Positions 1 through 8,050 of a DNA stretch of 58,124 bases are shown in pieces. The notes under the pieces were generated by a model. That model saw only the letters and a program-made list of their open reading frames with translations. It did no database searches and was not told the origin of the DNA. The DNA is from UBA6115 sp964346355 (GTDB lineage: Bacteria > Bacillota > Clostridia > Christensenellales > Aristaeellaceae). Each line of letters begins with the position of its first letter. The stretch's first letter is position 1. The position numbers were made by a program, and so were the translations under genes. The stretch lies in NCBI GenBank assembly GCA_964346355.1, contig CAYFUH010000008.1:1-58124 (forward strand), in the 5' to 3' direction.

Positions 1-1
1 G

Positions 2-1495
2 AAGGTGGACCTGCGGGTAACCCGCACCATCACGCCGGAAGTGGTGCGCCGCGGCAAGGAAGTGACCATCATTTATGAACTGGTCAACCAGGGCAACGTA
101 AAATTAAACAACATCACCATCCGTGAAAACCGCCTGATCTCCACCCGCACGCAGACTGTCAACAGTCTGGAGCCGGGCGCCAGTGAGAAGATCACGTTTA
201 CCAAAAACAATGTGACCGGCAATGTAAGCAGCTCGGCGCTCATCACCTACCGCAAGGAAGGTGACCGCAAGACCCAGCAGTTGACCGTTGAGTCTGTGGA
301 TATCCCGCTGGCCAAGCCGGGGCTGCAGTACACCTTAACCAGTGACAAAAACCAGCTTAGCATCGGCGAAACCGCCACGCTTACCCTGACCATTAAAAAT
401 GCCGGCAACATCAGCTATTCCAACATCACGGTGACGGACCCCACGCTGGGCGAAGTCTTTACCAATGTACAGATTGACGCTGGCCAGACAAAAGAACTGA
501 CCAAGGAAATCACCTTAAACCAGACGACAACCTATGCCTTTTCCTTAAAGCTGGAGGATAACACAGGCACCACCCAAACCGAAAAAGTGCCGGAGTTGAA
601 GCTGTCCGCCTACGCGGAAGGGCAGATGCTGCGATTAAACCTGGTGCTGACATCCAGCAGTGAGACCATTTATTCCATGCCGGGTGAGGTCACCTTCAAC
701 CTGACTGTCACCAACGACAGCAACACCCCTGCCAAGAACATCCGTATTTTGCACGCGGACAAGAACATCTACACCATCAACGAGCTGGCCCCTGGCCAAA
801 GCATGGTGGTGAGCAGGGTCTTTGCCCTGTCCCAGGCTGGCAAGTACCAGTTTACCGCCAGCGCGGTGGATTCCCTGGATAACAGGGTGGAGTTTACCTC
901 CAACCCTCTCACGATTGGCTATTCCGCACCCACCGCGGAACCCACCCGGGAGATTATTGCCACAGTCCCGCCGCCTGTCACACATTCCCCCATCCCGGCG
1001 GATTATGCCCCCTCCGGCGGGCAGACCAAGGACATTCTGTTCATTCTGACGCTGGTATTGGGCGCTTTGTTTGGCCTGGCGCTGCTGCTGTTGGGTGTGA
1101 GCGCGATTGCCCGCGCCAACGCGCGCGCCAAAAGCAATGCGGCCTTTGACACCTTTGAGTTGGCCGCCGGTGCACGCGATTATACAGCAGAACCGGATGA
1201 GGACAGGCAGGCTGTTGAATCCCTGATGGAGGAACAACCGGACGCTGAAGTTGTGAAGGTTGAACTGGAGGAGGAACCGCCGCACAAGAAATACCTGCAG
1301 ACGGATACGGATGATGCGGAAACCGCTAAAACTGCAGAGGAGCTAGCCCCCATCACCAGCGATGAGGACGGTACCTTCCGCCTGACGCGTGAAAGCCAAA
1401 GCGAGCAAGAGGAAGCGGATGTTGAAACCGAACGCCGAAGCCGCAGGGCACAGCGCCACAAGACGGATGAATCAGAACGCCCGAAGGAAGAGTAA
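2..1495 (+). CDS. CARDB/DUF11-type repeat membrane protein, 5' truncated by the window edge
   Basis: The reading frame is open to the window edge, so the N-terminus is missing. The visible 497 or so residues hold at least three Ig-like modules of the CARDB/NEW3 kind, recognisable by repeated phrases such as VNQGNVKLNNITI, IKNAGNISYSNITV and VTNDSNTPAKNIRI at about 100-residue spacing. A Pro/Thr linker follows (around residues 310-340), then one strongly hydrophobic membrane segment (about 345-370) and a roughly 125-residue Glu/Asp-rich cytoplasmic tail. The topology is therefore a large extracellular adhesive or structural part, one anchor and a charged tail. The tail carries no enzyme motif that I recognise. 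The function is unknown; cell-surface or envelope scaffolding is the likely role by family analogy. A hairpin terminator follows the stop. Confidence 0.7.
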   Translation, partial: KVDLRVTRTITPEVVRRGKEVTIIYELVNQGNVKLNNITIRENRLISTRTQTVNSLEPGASEKITFTKNNVTGNVSSSALITYRKEGDRKTQQLTVESVDIPLAKPGLQYTLTSDKNQLSIGETATLTLTIKNAGNISYSNITVTDPTLGEVFTNVQIDAGQTKELTKEITLNQTTTYAFSLKLEDNTGTTQTEKVPELKLSAYAEGQMLRLNLVLTSSSETIYSMPGEVTFNLTVTNDSNTPAKNIRILHADKNIYTINELAPGQSMVVSRVFALSQAGKYQFTASAVDSLDNRVEFTSNPLTIGYSAPTAEPTREIIATVPPPVTHSPIPADYAPSGGQTKDILFILTLVLGALFGLALLLLGVSAIARANARAKSNAAFDTFELAAGARDYTAEPDEDRQAVESLMEEQPDAEVVKVELEEEPPHKKYLQTDTDDAETAKTAEELAPITSDEDGTFRLTRESQSEQEEADVETERRSRRAQRHKTDESERPKEE

Positions 1496-1516
1496 ACACG
1501 AGAATTAAACGAATCT

Positions 1517-1543
1517 AAGCGCCCGCATCAGGGCGCTTTTTCT
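1517..1543 (+). terminator. Rho-independent terminator after the CARDB protein
   Basis: AAGCGCCC (1517-1524) pairs with GGGCGCTT (1531-1538) around a six-base loop and is followed by a T-rich tail. It lies 21 bases after the stop codon. The rest of 1544-1665 shows nothing I can name. Confidence 0.8.
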
Positions 1544-1665
1544 TGCACAAATACTGCGGTGTTGGTTTACAGCACACGCTATAGAGGCTGCACGTTATCC
1601 GGTAATAAGAACAAACAACAGACCACCGCATGATAAAAAGGAATACCCCAGGAAAAGACGCGCAT

Positions 1666-1941
1666 TTAGTGGGTGCGCTCCTCCTGCGTGGCGGGGTCTT
1701 CTTCCAAAACGCGGTACATCTCTGCCGCTTCTTCCTTGCGCACTGTCTCCTTCACCAGTACCACTTCATACCGCCCCAGCCTGCTGCCAAAGCGAATCTC
1801 CAGCACATCGCCTTCCTTGATCTCACTGCCTGCTTTGGCGGCCTTTCCGTTAATCATGACCCTGCCGCCATCGCAGGCTTCCTTGGCCACCGTGCGGCGC
1901 TTAATAATCCGCGATACCTTCAAAAACTTATCTAATCTCAT
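1666..1941 (-). CDS. rqcP: RqcP/YabO-type S4 RNA-binding protein
   Basis: A 91-residue protein made almost entirely of one S4 RNA-binding domain (MRLDKFLKVSRIIKRRTVAKE at the N-terminus, then GRVMINGKAAKAGSEIKEGD), followed by a short charged tail. This is the length and sequence style of RqcP (B. subtilis YabO), which binds stalled 50S-peptidyl-tRNA complexes and supports alanine tailing with RqcH in ribosome quality control. I chose the ATG at 1941 because the S4 domain begins exactly there and an AAAGGAAC ribosome site lies just upstream; an in-frame extension to 2019 has no family support. It sits downstream of hup, mazG and spoVB, the order typical of Clostridia. Confidence 0.9.
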   Translation of the reverse strand: MRLDKFLKVSRIIKRRTVAKEACDGGRVMINGKAAKAGSEIKEGDVLEIRFGSRLGRYEVVLVKETVRKEEAAEMYRVLEEDPATQEERTH

Positions 1942-2036
1942 AAAGTTCCTTTCAATTCTTGATCCAAATGCAGAACAAGACGAAGCCCAGACACGAAACA
2001 CCATAATGCGTGCTGCCATGAGGGCGTTTATTGTAA

Positions 2037-2067
2037 TACTAAAACCACCGCACAGATTGCGCGGTGG
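2037..2067 (-). terminator. Hairpin terminator after hup
   Basis: On the minus strand a 7-bp stem (CCACCGC, 2061-2067, with GCGGTGG, 2045-2051) is followed by TTTTAGTATT. The U-tract is imperfect, so some readthrough into rqcP is likely. Confidence 0.55.
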
Positions 2068-2094
2068 CCGTCGTCAGCTGACGCGAAAGATGTC

Positions 2095-2367
2095 TTAGTT
2101 GAGCTGATCTTTGAACGCTTTGCTGGCCTTGAACACGGGGGCCTTGGAAGCCTTCACTTTGATTTCTTCGCCGGTGCGCGGGTTGCGGGCAACACGAGCG
2201 GGACGCTTGCGGGACTCGAAGGTGCCAAAGCCAATCAGCTGGACCTTCTCACCTTTTTTCAGGGCGCCCTGAATGGTGGCGATGACGGCGTTGACGGCCT
2301 TGTCGGCGTCAACCTTCTTCAGTTCTGTTGCTTTTGCGACGGCTGCGATAAGTTCTGTCTTATTCAT
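2095..2367 (-). CDS. hup: HU family DNA-binding protein
   Basis: A 90-residue histone-like protein that bends and compacts DNA as a homodimer. The N-terminus MNKTELIAAVA and the beta-arm signature (GFGTFESRKRPARVARNPRTG) are classic HU, and the length equals the family norm. A strong AAAGGAGG ribosome site precedes the ATG. It lies 34 bases downstream of mazG on the same strand, so it is probably co-transcribed with mazG and spoVB, and a hairpin follows it. Confidence 0.97.
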   Translation of the reverse strand: MNKTELIAAVAKATELKKVDADKAVNAVIATIQGALKKGEKVQLIGFGTFESRKRPARVARNPRTGEEIKVKASKAPVFKASKAFKDQLN

Positions 2368-2401
2368 GCGATTTCCTCCTTTTTTGGAATGGTAAAGCGC
2401 T

Positions 2402-3826
2402 CTACGATTCTGCTTTACTTCGTTCCCAGTATACCCCGATTTCCTTGATTGTCAACAGATTCCAGTCTTTTTCGTCCTGTTCTATAGCTTTTTCCATCCA
2501 AATATAGCGATTTACGAACTTTTCTGTGGTCATATGTATTGCCTGGTCGACCGATGCATCCATTAAGCGCGCCGTGTTGACGCAGGAGAAGAGCAGATCA
2601 CCCAACTCTTCCATGGCGTTACCGCCCGATTCCAAGGCTTTTTTCAGCTCATTTGCTTCCTCATGCACCTTCTCCAGGGCTTCAAGCGGGGTATCCCAGT
2701 CAAAACCGGCTTTGCTGGCCAGCTTTTGCACCTTTTCCGCGCGCAGGAGCGGGCTTAAGCCTTTGGGGACGCCCAGCATTCGGTGCCCGGCCTGTGTCTC
2801 CTTTTTCTCCTGTTGCTTAATCTGGTCCCACTGCGCCAGTACTTCACCGGTGCTGTTGAGATGTTTGTCACTAAACACATGGGGATGGCGCCTGATCAGC
2901 TTGGTGCAGACTTCACGCAGCATATCCTCCCACGTGAAGGTGCCATGCTCCTCCCCCACCACCGCGTGAAAAGCCAGCTGCAAGAAGACGTCACCCAGCT
3001 CCTCCGCCGCTTCGTCCCAGTCCTCCTCCACCAGGGCGCAGGCAGCTTCGTTGGCCTCCTCCAGCAGGTATTTGGCCAGGCTGACATGGGTCTGCTCAAG
3101 GTCCCAGGGGCAGCCGTCTTTTGAACGCAAAATGCGCATGATGGCCAGCAGATCCTCCGGATCAAACTGGGTGCGCTGCGTGAGCGGCAGGGGGTAGACA
3201 ATGAAACCGCAGGTAGGGTCATACACAGGCTGACGATCAAGTTCTGTGAGCTCCATCTCAATAAAGGATCGAGTTGCCTCCTCACTTGGCGGGAAAAAAT
3301 GAACGACGGCGTTCTCCCCATATTTGTCCAGCAGTTTCAACTTCACTTCGCCCGCCAGCTGCGCGCTGGCCACTTCCACCACACACAGGGGCTGCTGAGC
3401 GTTGGTAATGCTGACATCCATCGCGGTTGTAACAAGCACAGGTTGCATCGGCTGCGCGCTTGCCAAAAAGGGCGCGGACAGCGGGATGCCGGGAAGGATG
3501 AGCAGTTGCAGCCCTTCCGTCTGCCGCAAAGCGCGCACGGTCTCATCAATGGTGGCGTCGGCAACTGCGTACACCAGGTGATCCTCTTTTGCCAGGTCAA
3601 GGATGGCAGCGACCGCGTCCTGGTTGAACTGCGTAAAATCTTCACTTGTGTCGCGCAAGTCATCCAGGGTAGAAAACACGACGCCTTCCTTGACAAGAAA
3701 AGGCACGGCGCAGTGGTCCCGGGTGCGCAGCAGCACCTGCCTGGCGTCTTTGAGTGTCTGAAGCGCTTTTTTGCTTAATAAGTCCGGGGCACTTGGCCCC
3801 AGGGAGACGATGGTAATAGGATTCAT
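2402..3826 (-). CDS. mazG: MazG nucleoside triphosphate pyrophosphohydrolase with N-terminal tetrapyrrole-methylase-like domain
   Basis: 474 residues in the YabN-type fusion. The N-terminal half (about 1-215) is a tetrapyrrole (SAM) methylase-like domain beginning ITIVSLGPSAPDLLS. The C-terminal half is a tandem MazG module: the first copy has the acidic helix motif EEANEA...EEDWDEAAEELGD that binds Mg2+, and the second has HEEANELKKAL...AMEELGDLLF. MazG enzymes hydrolyse NTPs to NMP and pyrophosphate and clean the nucleotide pool. The ATG directly follows the spoVB stop with no gap, so translation is probably coupled. The methylase-like domain is of uncertain activity in this family. Confidence 0.93.
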   Translation of the reverse strand: MNPITIVSLGPSAPDLLSKKALQTLKDARQVLLRTRDHCAVPFLVKEGVVFSTLDDLRDTSEDFTQFNQDAVAAILDLAKEDHLVYAVADATIDETVRALRQTEGLQLLILPGIPLSAPFLASAQPMQPVLVTTAMDVSITNAQQPLCVVEVASAQLAGEVKLKLLDKYGENAVVHFFPPSEEATRSFIEMELTELDRQPVYDPTCGFIVYPLPLTQRTQFDPEDLLAIMRILRSKDGCPWDLEQTHVSLAKYLLEEANEAACALVEEDWDEAAEELGDVFLQLAFHAVVGEEHGTFTWEDMLREVCTKLIRRHPHVFSDKHLNSTGEVLAQWDQIKQQEKKETQAGHRMLGVPKGLSPLLRAEKVQKLASKAGFDWDTPLEALEKVHEEANELKKALESGGNAMEELGDLLFSCVNTARLMDASVDQAIHMTTEKFVNRYIWMEKAIEQDEKDWNLLTIKEIGVYWERSKAES

Positions 3827-5407
3827 TCAGTGTCCTTTCTGAAACCGCGCGGGCAGATCACTGCGCTTGATCGCGCCAAATTTAAAGGCCGCGATGCCAT
3901 ACACAGCAATTGCCAACAGGATGACCGCGCCCATATGCAGCCAGCTGCGGTACAAGCGCTGGCCCATTAAGCTGGATAAGGCAAAGACCACAAGCCCCAT
4001 GATAAGGGTTGCCAGCCCCGGCCGCAGCAGCAATTCCTGCCAGTCCAGCTTGAAGCGGGCATATTTGGCGACATAGTACATGTTGATACCGGCGCTGATG
4101 ATATAGCAGGTAAGCGAGGCGTAGGGCGCGCCGAAGATATTGATATCCGGCTGCTGCACAGCAGTGTAGTTGATGGTGATTTTGACCAGCACGCCCAGCG
4201 CCAGCGTATACATGGGGATGCGCTGCTTGTACAAGCCTTGCAAAATGCCGCTGGAAGCCTGCACCAGGGTAAACACCACAATGGTGAGCGCGCTGATAGC
4301 CAGCAATTGCCCACCTAAGCGCAGTTGTTCCGCGGTATACCGGCTGTGAAACAGCAGGGTCAATATCTGCTCAGACAGCAGGCTCATACCAATGCTGGAC
4401 GGCAAACCAATGACAACCGCCAGCCGCAAGCCGGCCGCGGAATCCCGCTTGACGCCTGCCCAGTCACGGGCTTCCCGCTTGGCGGATACCGAGGGCACCA
4501 GGTTGCTGGACATCGCCATCGCCAGTGCTGTGGGCACATTGATAAGCGAGATAACCAGCCCCGCGTAGATGCCGTAGTTGGACAGCGCGGTCTGCTCCGG
4601 CAAATAGGCCTTCATCAACTTCACCAGCATGAAGCTGTCCACGGTCCCAGCCAGGGGCACAATGCAGGCGCCGATGGTGATGGGCACCGCGGTAAACAAG
4701 AGTTCGCGGGAGATGGTAAGGTAGCCTTCAAGCGGCCGGGTATCCTGCGCGATCAGCCGCTGCATGCCGGGGCGGACGAAGAAATAATCAATGGACATGT
4801 AGAGGAGGGCTGCTGCTTCGGCGATGGATGTCCCCAAGAGGGCGCCGGCGACGCCCATGGGGTAGCCCCCTTTTTGCATAAAGCTGAACGCCAAGGGCAG
4901 GGCAATTCCCACCTTGCCCACCTGCTCGATCAACTGGCTGATGGCGGTTGGCCACATCCGCCGCTGGCCTTGCATATAGCCGCGAAACGCGCTCATCACA
5001 CAGACCAGAAACAGGCTGGGCGAGATCATCATAAACCCGTGGACGGATGCGACAGTGCCGGTTGCCTTGGCAAAGCGGTCGGAGAAGCCCAGCATCAGCA
5101 AGGTGCTGATCAAGCCCAGAACGCTTAAAATCACAAAAGCAGCCTTGAACACCCGGTTGGGGTTCTTCGCCTCGCCCCGCGCCAATCGAGCCGCCACCAT
5201 GCGTGAAATGGCCACCGGGATGCCGGCAGAGGAAATGGTCAGCATGAGGTTATAGGAAGGGAAAATCTGGTTATAAACGCCCAGGCCTTCAGAGCCAATG
5301 AGGTTGGCCAGCGGAATCAAATACAGCACACCTACAATCTTGCAGATGAGCCCTGTGATGCCAAGGATGGAAATCCCCCCTACGAGGGTGCGCTGTTTCA
5401 TCGTCAT
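3827..5407 (-). CDS. spoVB: SpoVB/MurJ-like polysaccharide-lipid flippase (MOP superfamily)
   Basis: 526 residues with about 14 hydrophobic segments spread through the chain, as in the MVF/SpoVB branch of the MOP exporters. The N-terminal stretch ISILGITGLICKIVGVLYLIP and the internal IGSEGLGVYN match SpoVB/YabM-like sequences. Members flip lipid-linked peptidoglycan or other wall precursors; SpoVB itself acts in spore cortex formation. The neighbours mazG, hup and rqcP reproduce the B. subtilis yabM-yabN-yabO order, which supports the YabM/SpoVB assignment. No ribosome site is visible before the ATG and a good -10 box lies only about 9 bases away, so the mRNA may be almost leaderless. Substrate unproven. 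Confidence 0.82.
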   Translation of the reverse strand: MTMKQRTLVGGISILGITGLICKIVGVLYLIPLANLIGSEGLGVYNQIFPSYNLMLTISSAGIPVAISRMVAARLARGEAKNPNRVFKAAFVILSVLGLISTLLMLGFSDRFAKATGTVASVHGFMMISPSLFLVCVMSAFRGYMQGQRRMWPTAISQLIEQVGKVGIALPLAFSFMQKGGYPMGVAGALLGTSIAEAAALLYMSIDYFFVRPGMQRLIAQDTRPLEGYLTISRELLFTAVPITIGACIVPLAGTVDSFMLVKLMKAYLPEQTALSNYGIYAGLVISLINVPTALAMAMSSNLVPSVSAKREARDWAGVKRDSAAGLRLAVVIGLPSSIGMSLLSEQILTLLFHSRYTAEQLRLGGQLLAISALTIVVFTLVQASSGILQGLYKQRIPMYTLALGVLVKITINYTAVQQPDINIFGAPYASLTCYIISAGINMYYVAKYARFKLDWQELLLRPGLATLIMGLVVFALSSLMGQRLYRSWLHMGAVILLAIAVYGIAAFKFGAIKRSDLPARFQKGH

Positions 5408-5415
5408 ATGCCGTT

Positions 5416-5443
5416 ATTATAGCGATTTAGCAAGGAATAACAA
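5416..5443 (-). promoter_or_regulatory. Probable spoVB-operon promoter
   Basis: On the minus strand a perfect TATAAT (5416-5421) is preceded 16 bases upstream by TTGTTA (5438-5443). The predicted start point is near 5409, two bases before the spoVB ATG. Confidence 0.5.
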
Positions 5444-5453
5444 CTGTTTTGAC

Positions 5454-5487
5454 AGAAAAAAGGAAGCGGACCTGGTTTTCCGCTTCC
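5454..5487 (-). terminator. Terminator after gyrA
   Basis: A 9-bp perfect stem (GGAAGCGGA at 5462-5470 with its complement at 5479-5487) is followed on the minus strand by a run of six or more T. Confidence 0.9.
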
Positions 5488-5506
5488 CTGATGGTACTTC
5501 GTGTTC

Positions 5507-8023
5507 TTAGATGTCGCCTTGCGTGTCCTGTGCGTTGTCAATTGCGGTTTCATCGTGGCCGTTATTGGGCTGCTCTGTTACGGTGTCCTCATCCTCCTCG
5601 ATCTCGCGCTCGGCGCGGGCCACATCCACAATTTTGCTGCCTTCAGCCACGCGCATTAAGCGGACGCCCTGGGCGTTGCGCCCGGTCTCGCGGATGTCCT
5701 CCGCCGGTGTGCGGATGATGGTGCCGTCATCGGTGATGATCATGATGTCCTCATCCGGACGCACCATGAGGAGCGCTGCCAGCAAGCCCGTTTTCTGCGT
5801 GATATTCATGGCCTTCACGCCCTTGCCGCCGCGGTTGGTGATGCGGTATTCCTCCGCCTCGCTGCGCTTGCCGTAGCCGTTTTCGGTGACCACCAGCACC
5901 TGAGCGCCTTCTTCTATGGAGGCCAGGGAGATGATCTCATCCCCGTCGTCCAGGCGCATGCTGCGCACGCCCATGCTGGTGCGGCTGGTGGCACGGATGC
6001 GGTCATCGCTGAATCGAATGGCCTGCCCCTGACGGGAGCCCAGCATCACGTCACCGCCCTCGATCAACTCCGCCCCGATGAGGGCGTCGCCCTCCTGCAG
6101 GTTGACCGCGATGAGGCCGGAGCGCCTGATGTTGCGGAAGGCGGAGAGCGCCGTCTTTTTGATCAGGCCATATCGGGTGGCCATGATGAGGTACTGGCTG
6201 TCGCGGTCCTCCTTGGGCACGGGGATCATGTTGGTGACCTTCTCATCCGGGAAGAGCGGCAGCACGTTCACAATGGCTGTGCCGCGCGCGACACGGCTGG
6301 CTTCCGGGATTTCGTAGCATTTGACGTTGTAGACCCGTCCCTGGTCGGTGAAGAACAGCAGGTCATCATGGGAGTGGACTGCGTACAATTGCTCGGTGTA
6401 GTCCTCCTCGCGCAGGGCCTGCGCGCTGACCCCCTTGCCGCCGCGCGCCTGGGCACGGTAGGTGGACTGGGACAGGCGCTTCACATAGCCGTAATGGGAC
6501 AGGGTAACCACCATGTCATCCTTGGGGATTAGTTCCTCAATGTCGATCTCGCCGTCAATCAAGGAAATCTCACTGCGCCGCGCGTCCGCATAGCGGTCAC
6601 GAATCACCGTGAGCTCCTCTTTGATGACAGACAGGAGTAAATTGCGGTCGGCCAGGATGGACTGCAGGTAGGCGATGGTCTTTTGCAGTTCGTCATATTC
6701 CGCCATCAGCTTGTCCGCCTCCAGATTGGTCAGTCGGGCCAGGCGCATGTCCAGAATCGCCTGGGCTTGGCGCTCGCTGAACGCGAACTGATCCATCAAG
6801 CCCTGCTTGGCTTCAGCCGTATCGCGGGATGCGCGGATCAAGTGCACAATGGCATCAATATTATCAAGCGCCTTTAACAGGCCTTCCAAGATATGGGCGC
6901 GGGCCTGGGATTTTTCCAGGTCATACTGGGTGCGCCGTGTGACCACGTCCTCTTGGTGGAGGATGTACTGGGCAATCATCTCCTTGAGGTTGAGCAGCCT
7001 GGGCTGCCCATCCACCAATGCCAGCATGATGGCGCCAAAGGTTTCCTGCAGCTGGGTGTGCTTGAACAGGTAGTTGAGCACCACGCTGGATTGTGCGTCG
7101 CGCTTGAGTTCGATCACAATGCGCATGCCGTCGCGGTCGGACTCATCCCGGATGTCACTGATGCTGTCCAAGCGCTTCTCATGCACCAGTTCCGCGATCT
7201 TGCCGATCATGCGGGCCTTGTTGACCATGTAGGGGATCTCGGTAATGATGATGCGGCTGCGGCCGGTGGGCAGCACCTCGATATCCGTCTTGGCGCGCAC
7301 GATGATGCGGCCGCGGCCGGTGTAGTAGGCTTCGCGGATGCCGGAGCGGCCCAGGATGATGCCGCCGGTGGGGAAGTCCGGCCCCTTGATGTGTTCCATC
7401 AACTCGTCCAGCGTCAATTCCGGGTTGTCGATCATGGCGATCGTGCCGTTGATGACCTCGCCCAGGTTGTGCGGCGGGACGTTGGTGGCCATGCCCACCG
7501 CGATACCGGAAGACCCATTGACCAGCAGGTTGGGAAAACGGCTGGGCAGCACGGTAGGCTGCATCAAGGACTCGTCAAAGTTGGGGGTGAAATCGACCGT
7601 GTCCTTGTCGATCTCCCCCAGCAGGTGGCCCGCAATCTTGCTCATCCTGGCTTCGGTGTAGCGCATCGCGGCCGCCTGGTCGCCGTCGACCGAGCCGAAG
7701 TTGCCTTGCCCGTCCACCAGCAGGTAGCGGGTGGAGAAATCCTGCGCCAGGCGCACCATCGCGTCATAGACGGAGGATTCGCCGTGGGGGTGGTACTTGC
7801 CCAAGACGTCACCCACGATGCGGGCGCTTTTGCGGTAGGGCTTGTCGCTGGTCATGCCCAGCTCATTCATGGCATACAGGATACGCCGGTGCACCGGCTT
7901 TAAACCGTCGCGCACATCGGGCAGCGCGCGGTTGACGATCACCGCCATGGAATAGGCGATAAAGGATTTTTTAACCTCGCTCTCCAATTCTGTTGGGATT
8001 AAGGTATCTTTAATTTCACTCAT
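5507..8023 (-). CDS. gyrA: DNA gyrase subunit A
   Basis: 838 residues, normal for GyrA. It cuts and rejoins DNA in the A2B2 gyrase that introduces negative supercoils. The N-terminal winged helix carries the catalytic tyrosine at residue 122 (AAMRYTEARMS). The quinolone pocket reads HPHGESSVYD around residues 78-87, with Ser83 and Asp87 as in sensitive enzymes. The C-terminal beta-pinwheel follows, with blades containing GxxxKR-type repeats and the GyrA-box-like stretch AQARGGKGV (about 530), and an acidic tail ends the protein. It lies 27 bases downstream of gyrB in one operon. Confidence 0.98.
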   Translation of the reverse strand: MSEIKDTLIPTELESEVKKSFIAYSMAVIVNRALPDVRDGLKPVHRRILYAMNELGMTSDKPYRKSARIVGDVLGKYHPHGESSVYDAMVRLAQDFSTRYLLVDGQGNFGSVDGDQAAAMRYTEARMSKIAGHLLGEIDKDTVDFTPNFDESLMQPTVLPSRFPNLLVNGSSGIAVGMATNVPPHNLGEVINGTIAMIDNPELTLDELMEHIKGPDFPTGGIILGRSGIREAYYTGRGRIIVRAKTDIEVLPTGRSRIIITEIPYMVNKARMIGKIAELVHEKRLDSISDIRDESDRDGMRIVIELKRDAQSSVVLNYLFKHTQLQETFGAIMLALVDGQPRLLNLKEMIAQYILHQEDVVTRRTQYDLEKSQARAHILEGLLKALDNIDAIVHLIRASRDTAEAKQGLMDQFAFSERQAQAILDMRLARLTNLEADKLMAEYDELQKTIAYLQSILADRNLLLSVIKEELTVIRDRYADARRSEISLIDGEIDIEELIPKDDMVVTLSHYGYVKRLSQSTYRAQARGGKGVSAQALREEDYTEQLYAVHSHDDLLFFTDQGRVYNVKCYEIPEASRVARGTAIVNVLPLFPDEKVTNMIPVPKEDRDSQYLIMATRYGLIKKTALSAFRNIRRSGLIAVNLQEGDALIGAELIEGGDVMLGSRQGQAIRFSDDRIRATSRTSMGVRSMRLDDGDEIISLASIEEGAQVLVVTENGYGKRSEAEEYRITNRGGKGVKAMNITQKTGLLAALLMVRPDEDIMIITDDGTIIRTPAEDIRETGRNAQGVRLMRVAEGSKIVDVARAEREIEEDEDTVTEQPNNGHDETAIDNAQDTQGDI

Positions 8024-8050
8024 AATGGTTTCACACTCCCCTGCGCTGTC

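Noticed and set aside
6893..7903. Long open frame on the plus strand opposite gyrA
   Set aside because: Its protein is low-complexity (His/Gln/Asp/Val-rich), as expected for the antisense of a GC-rich gene, has no ribosome site, and gyrA is certain.
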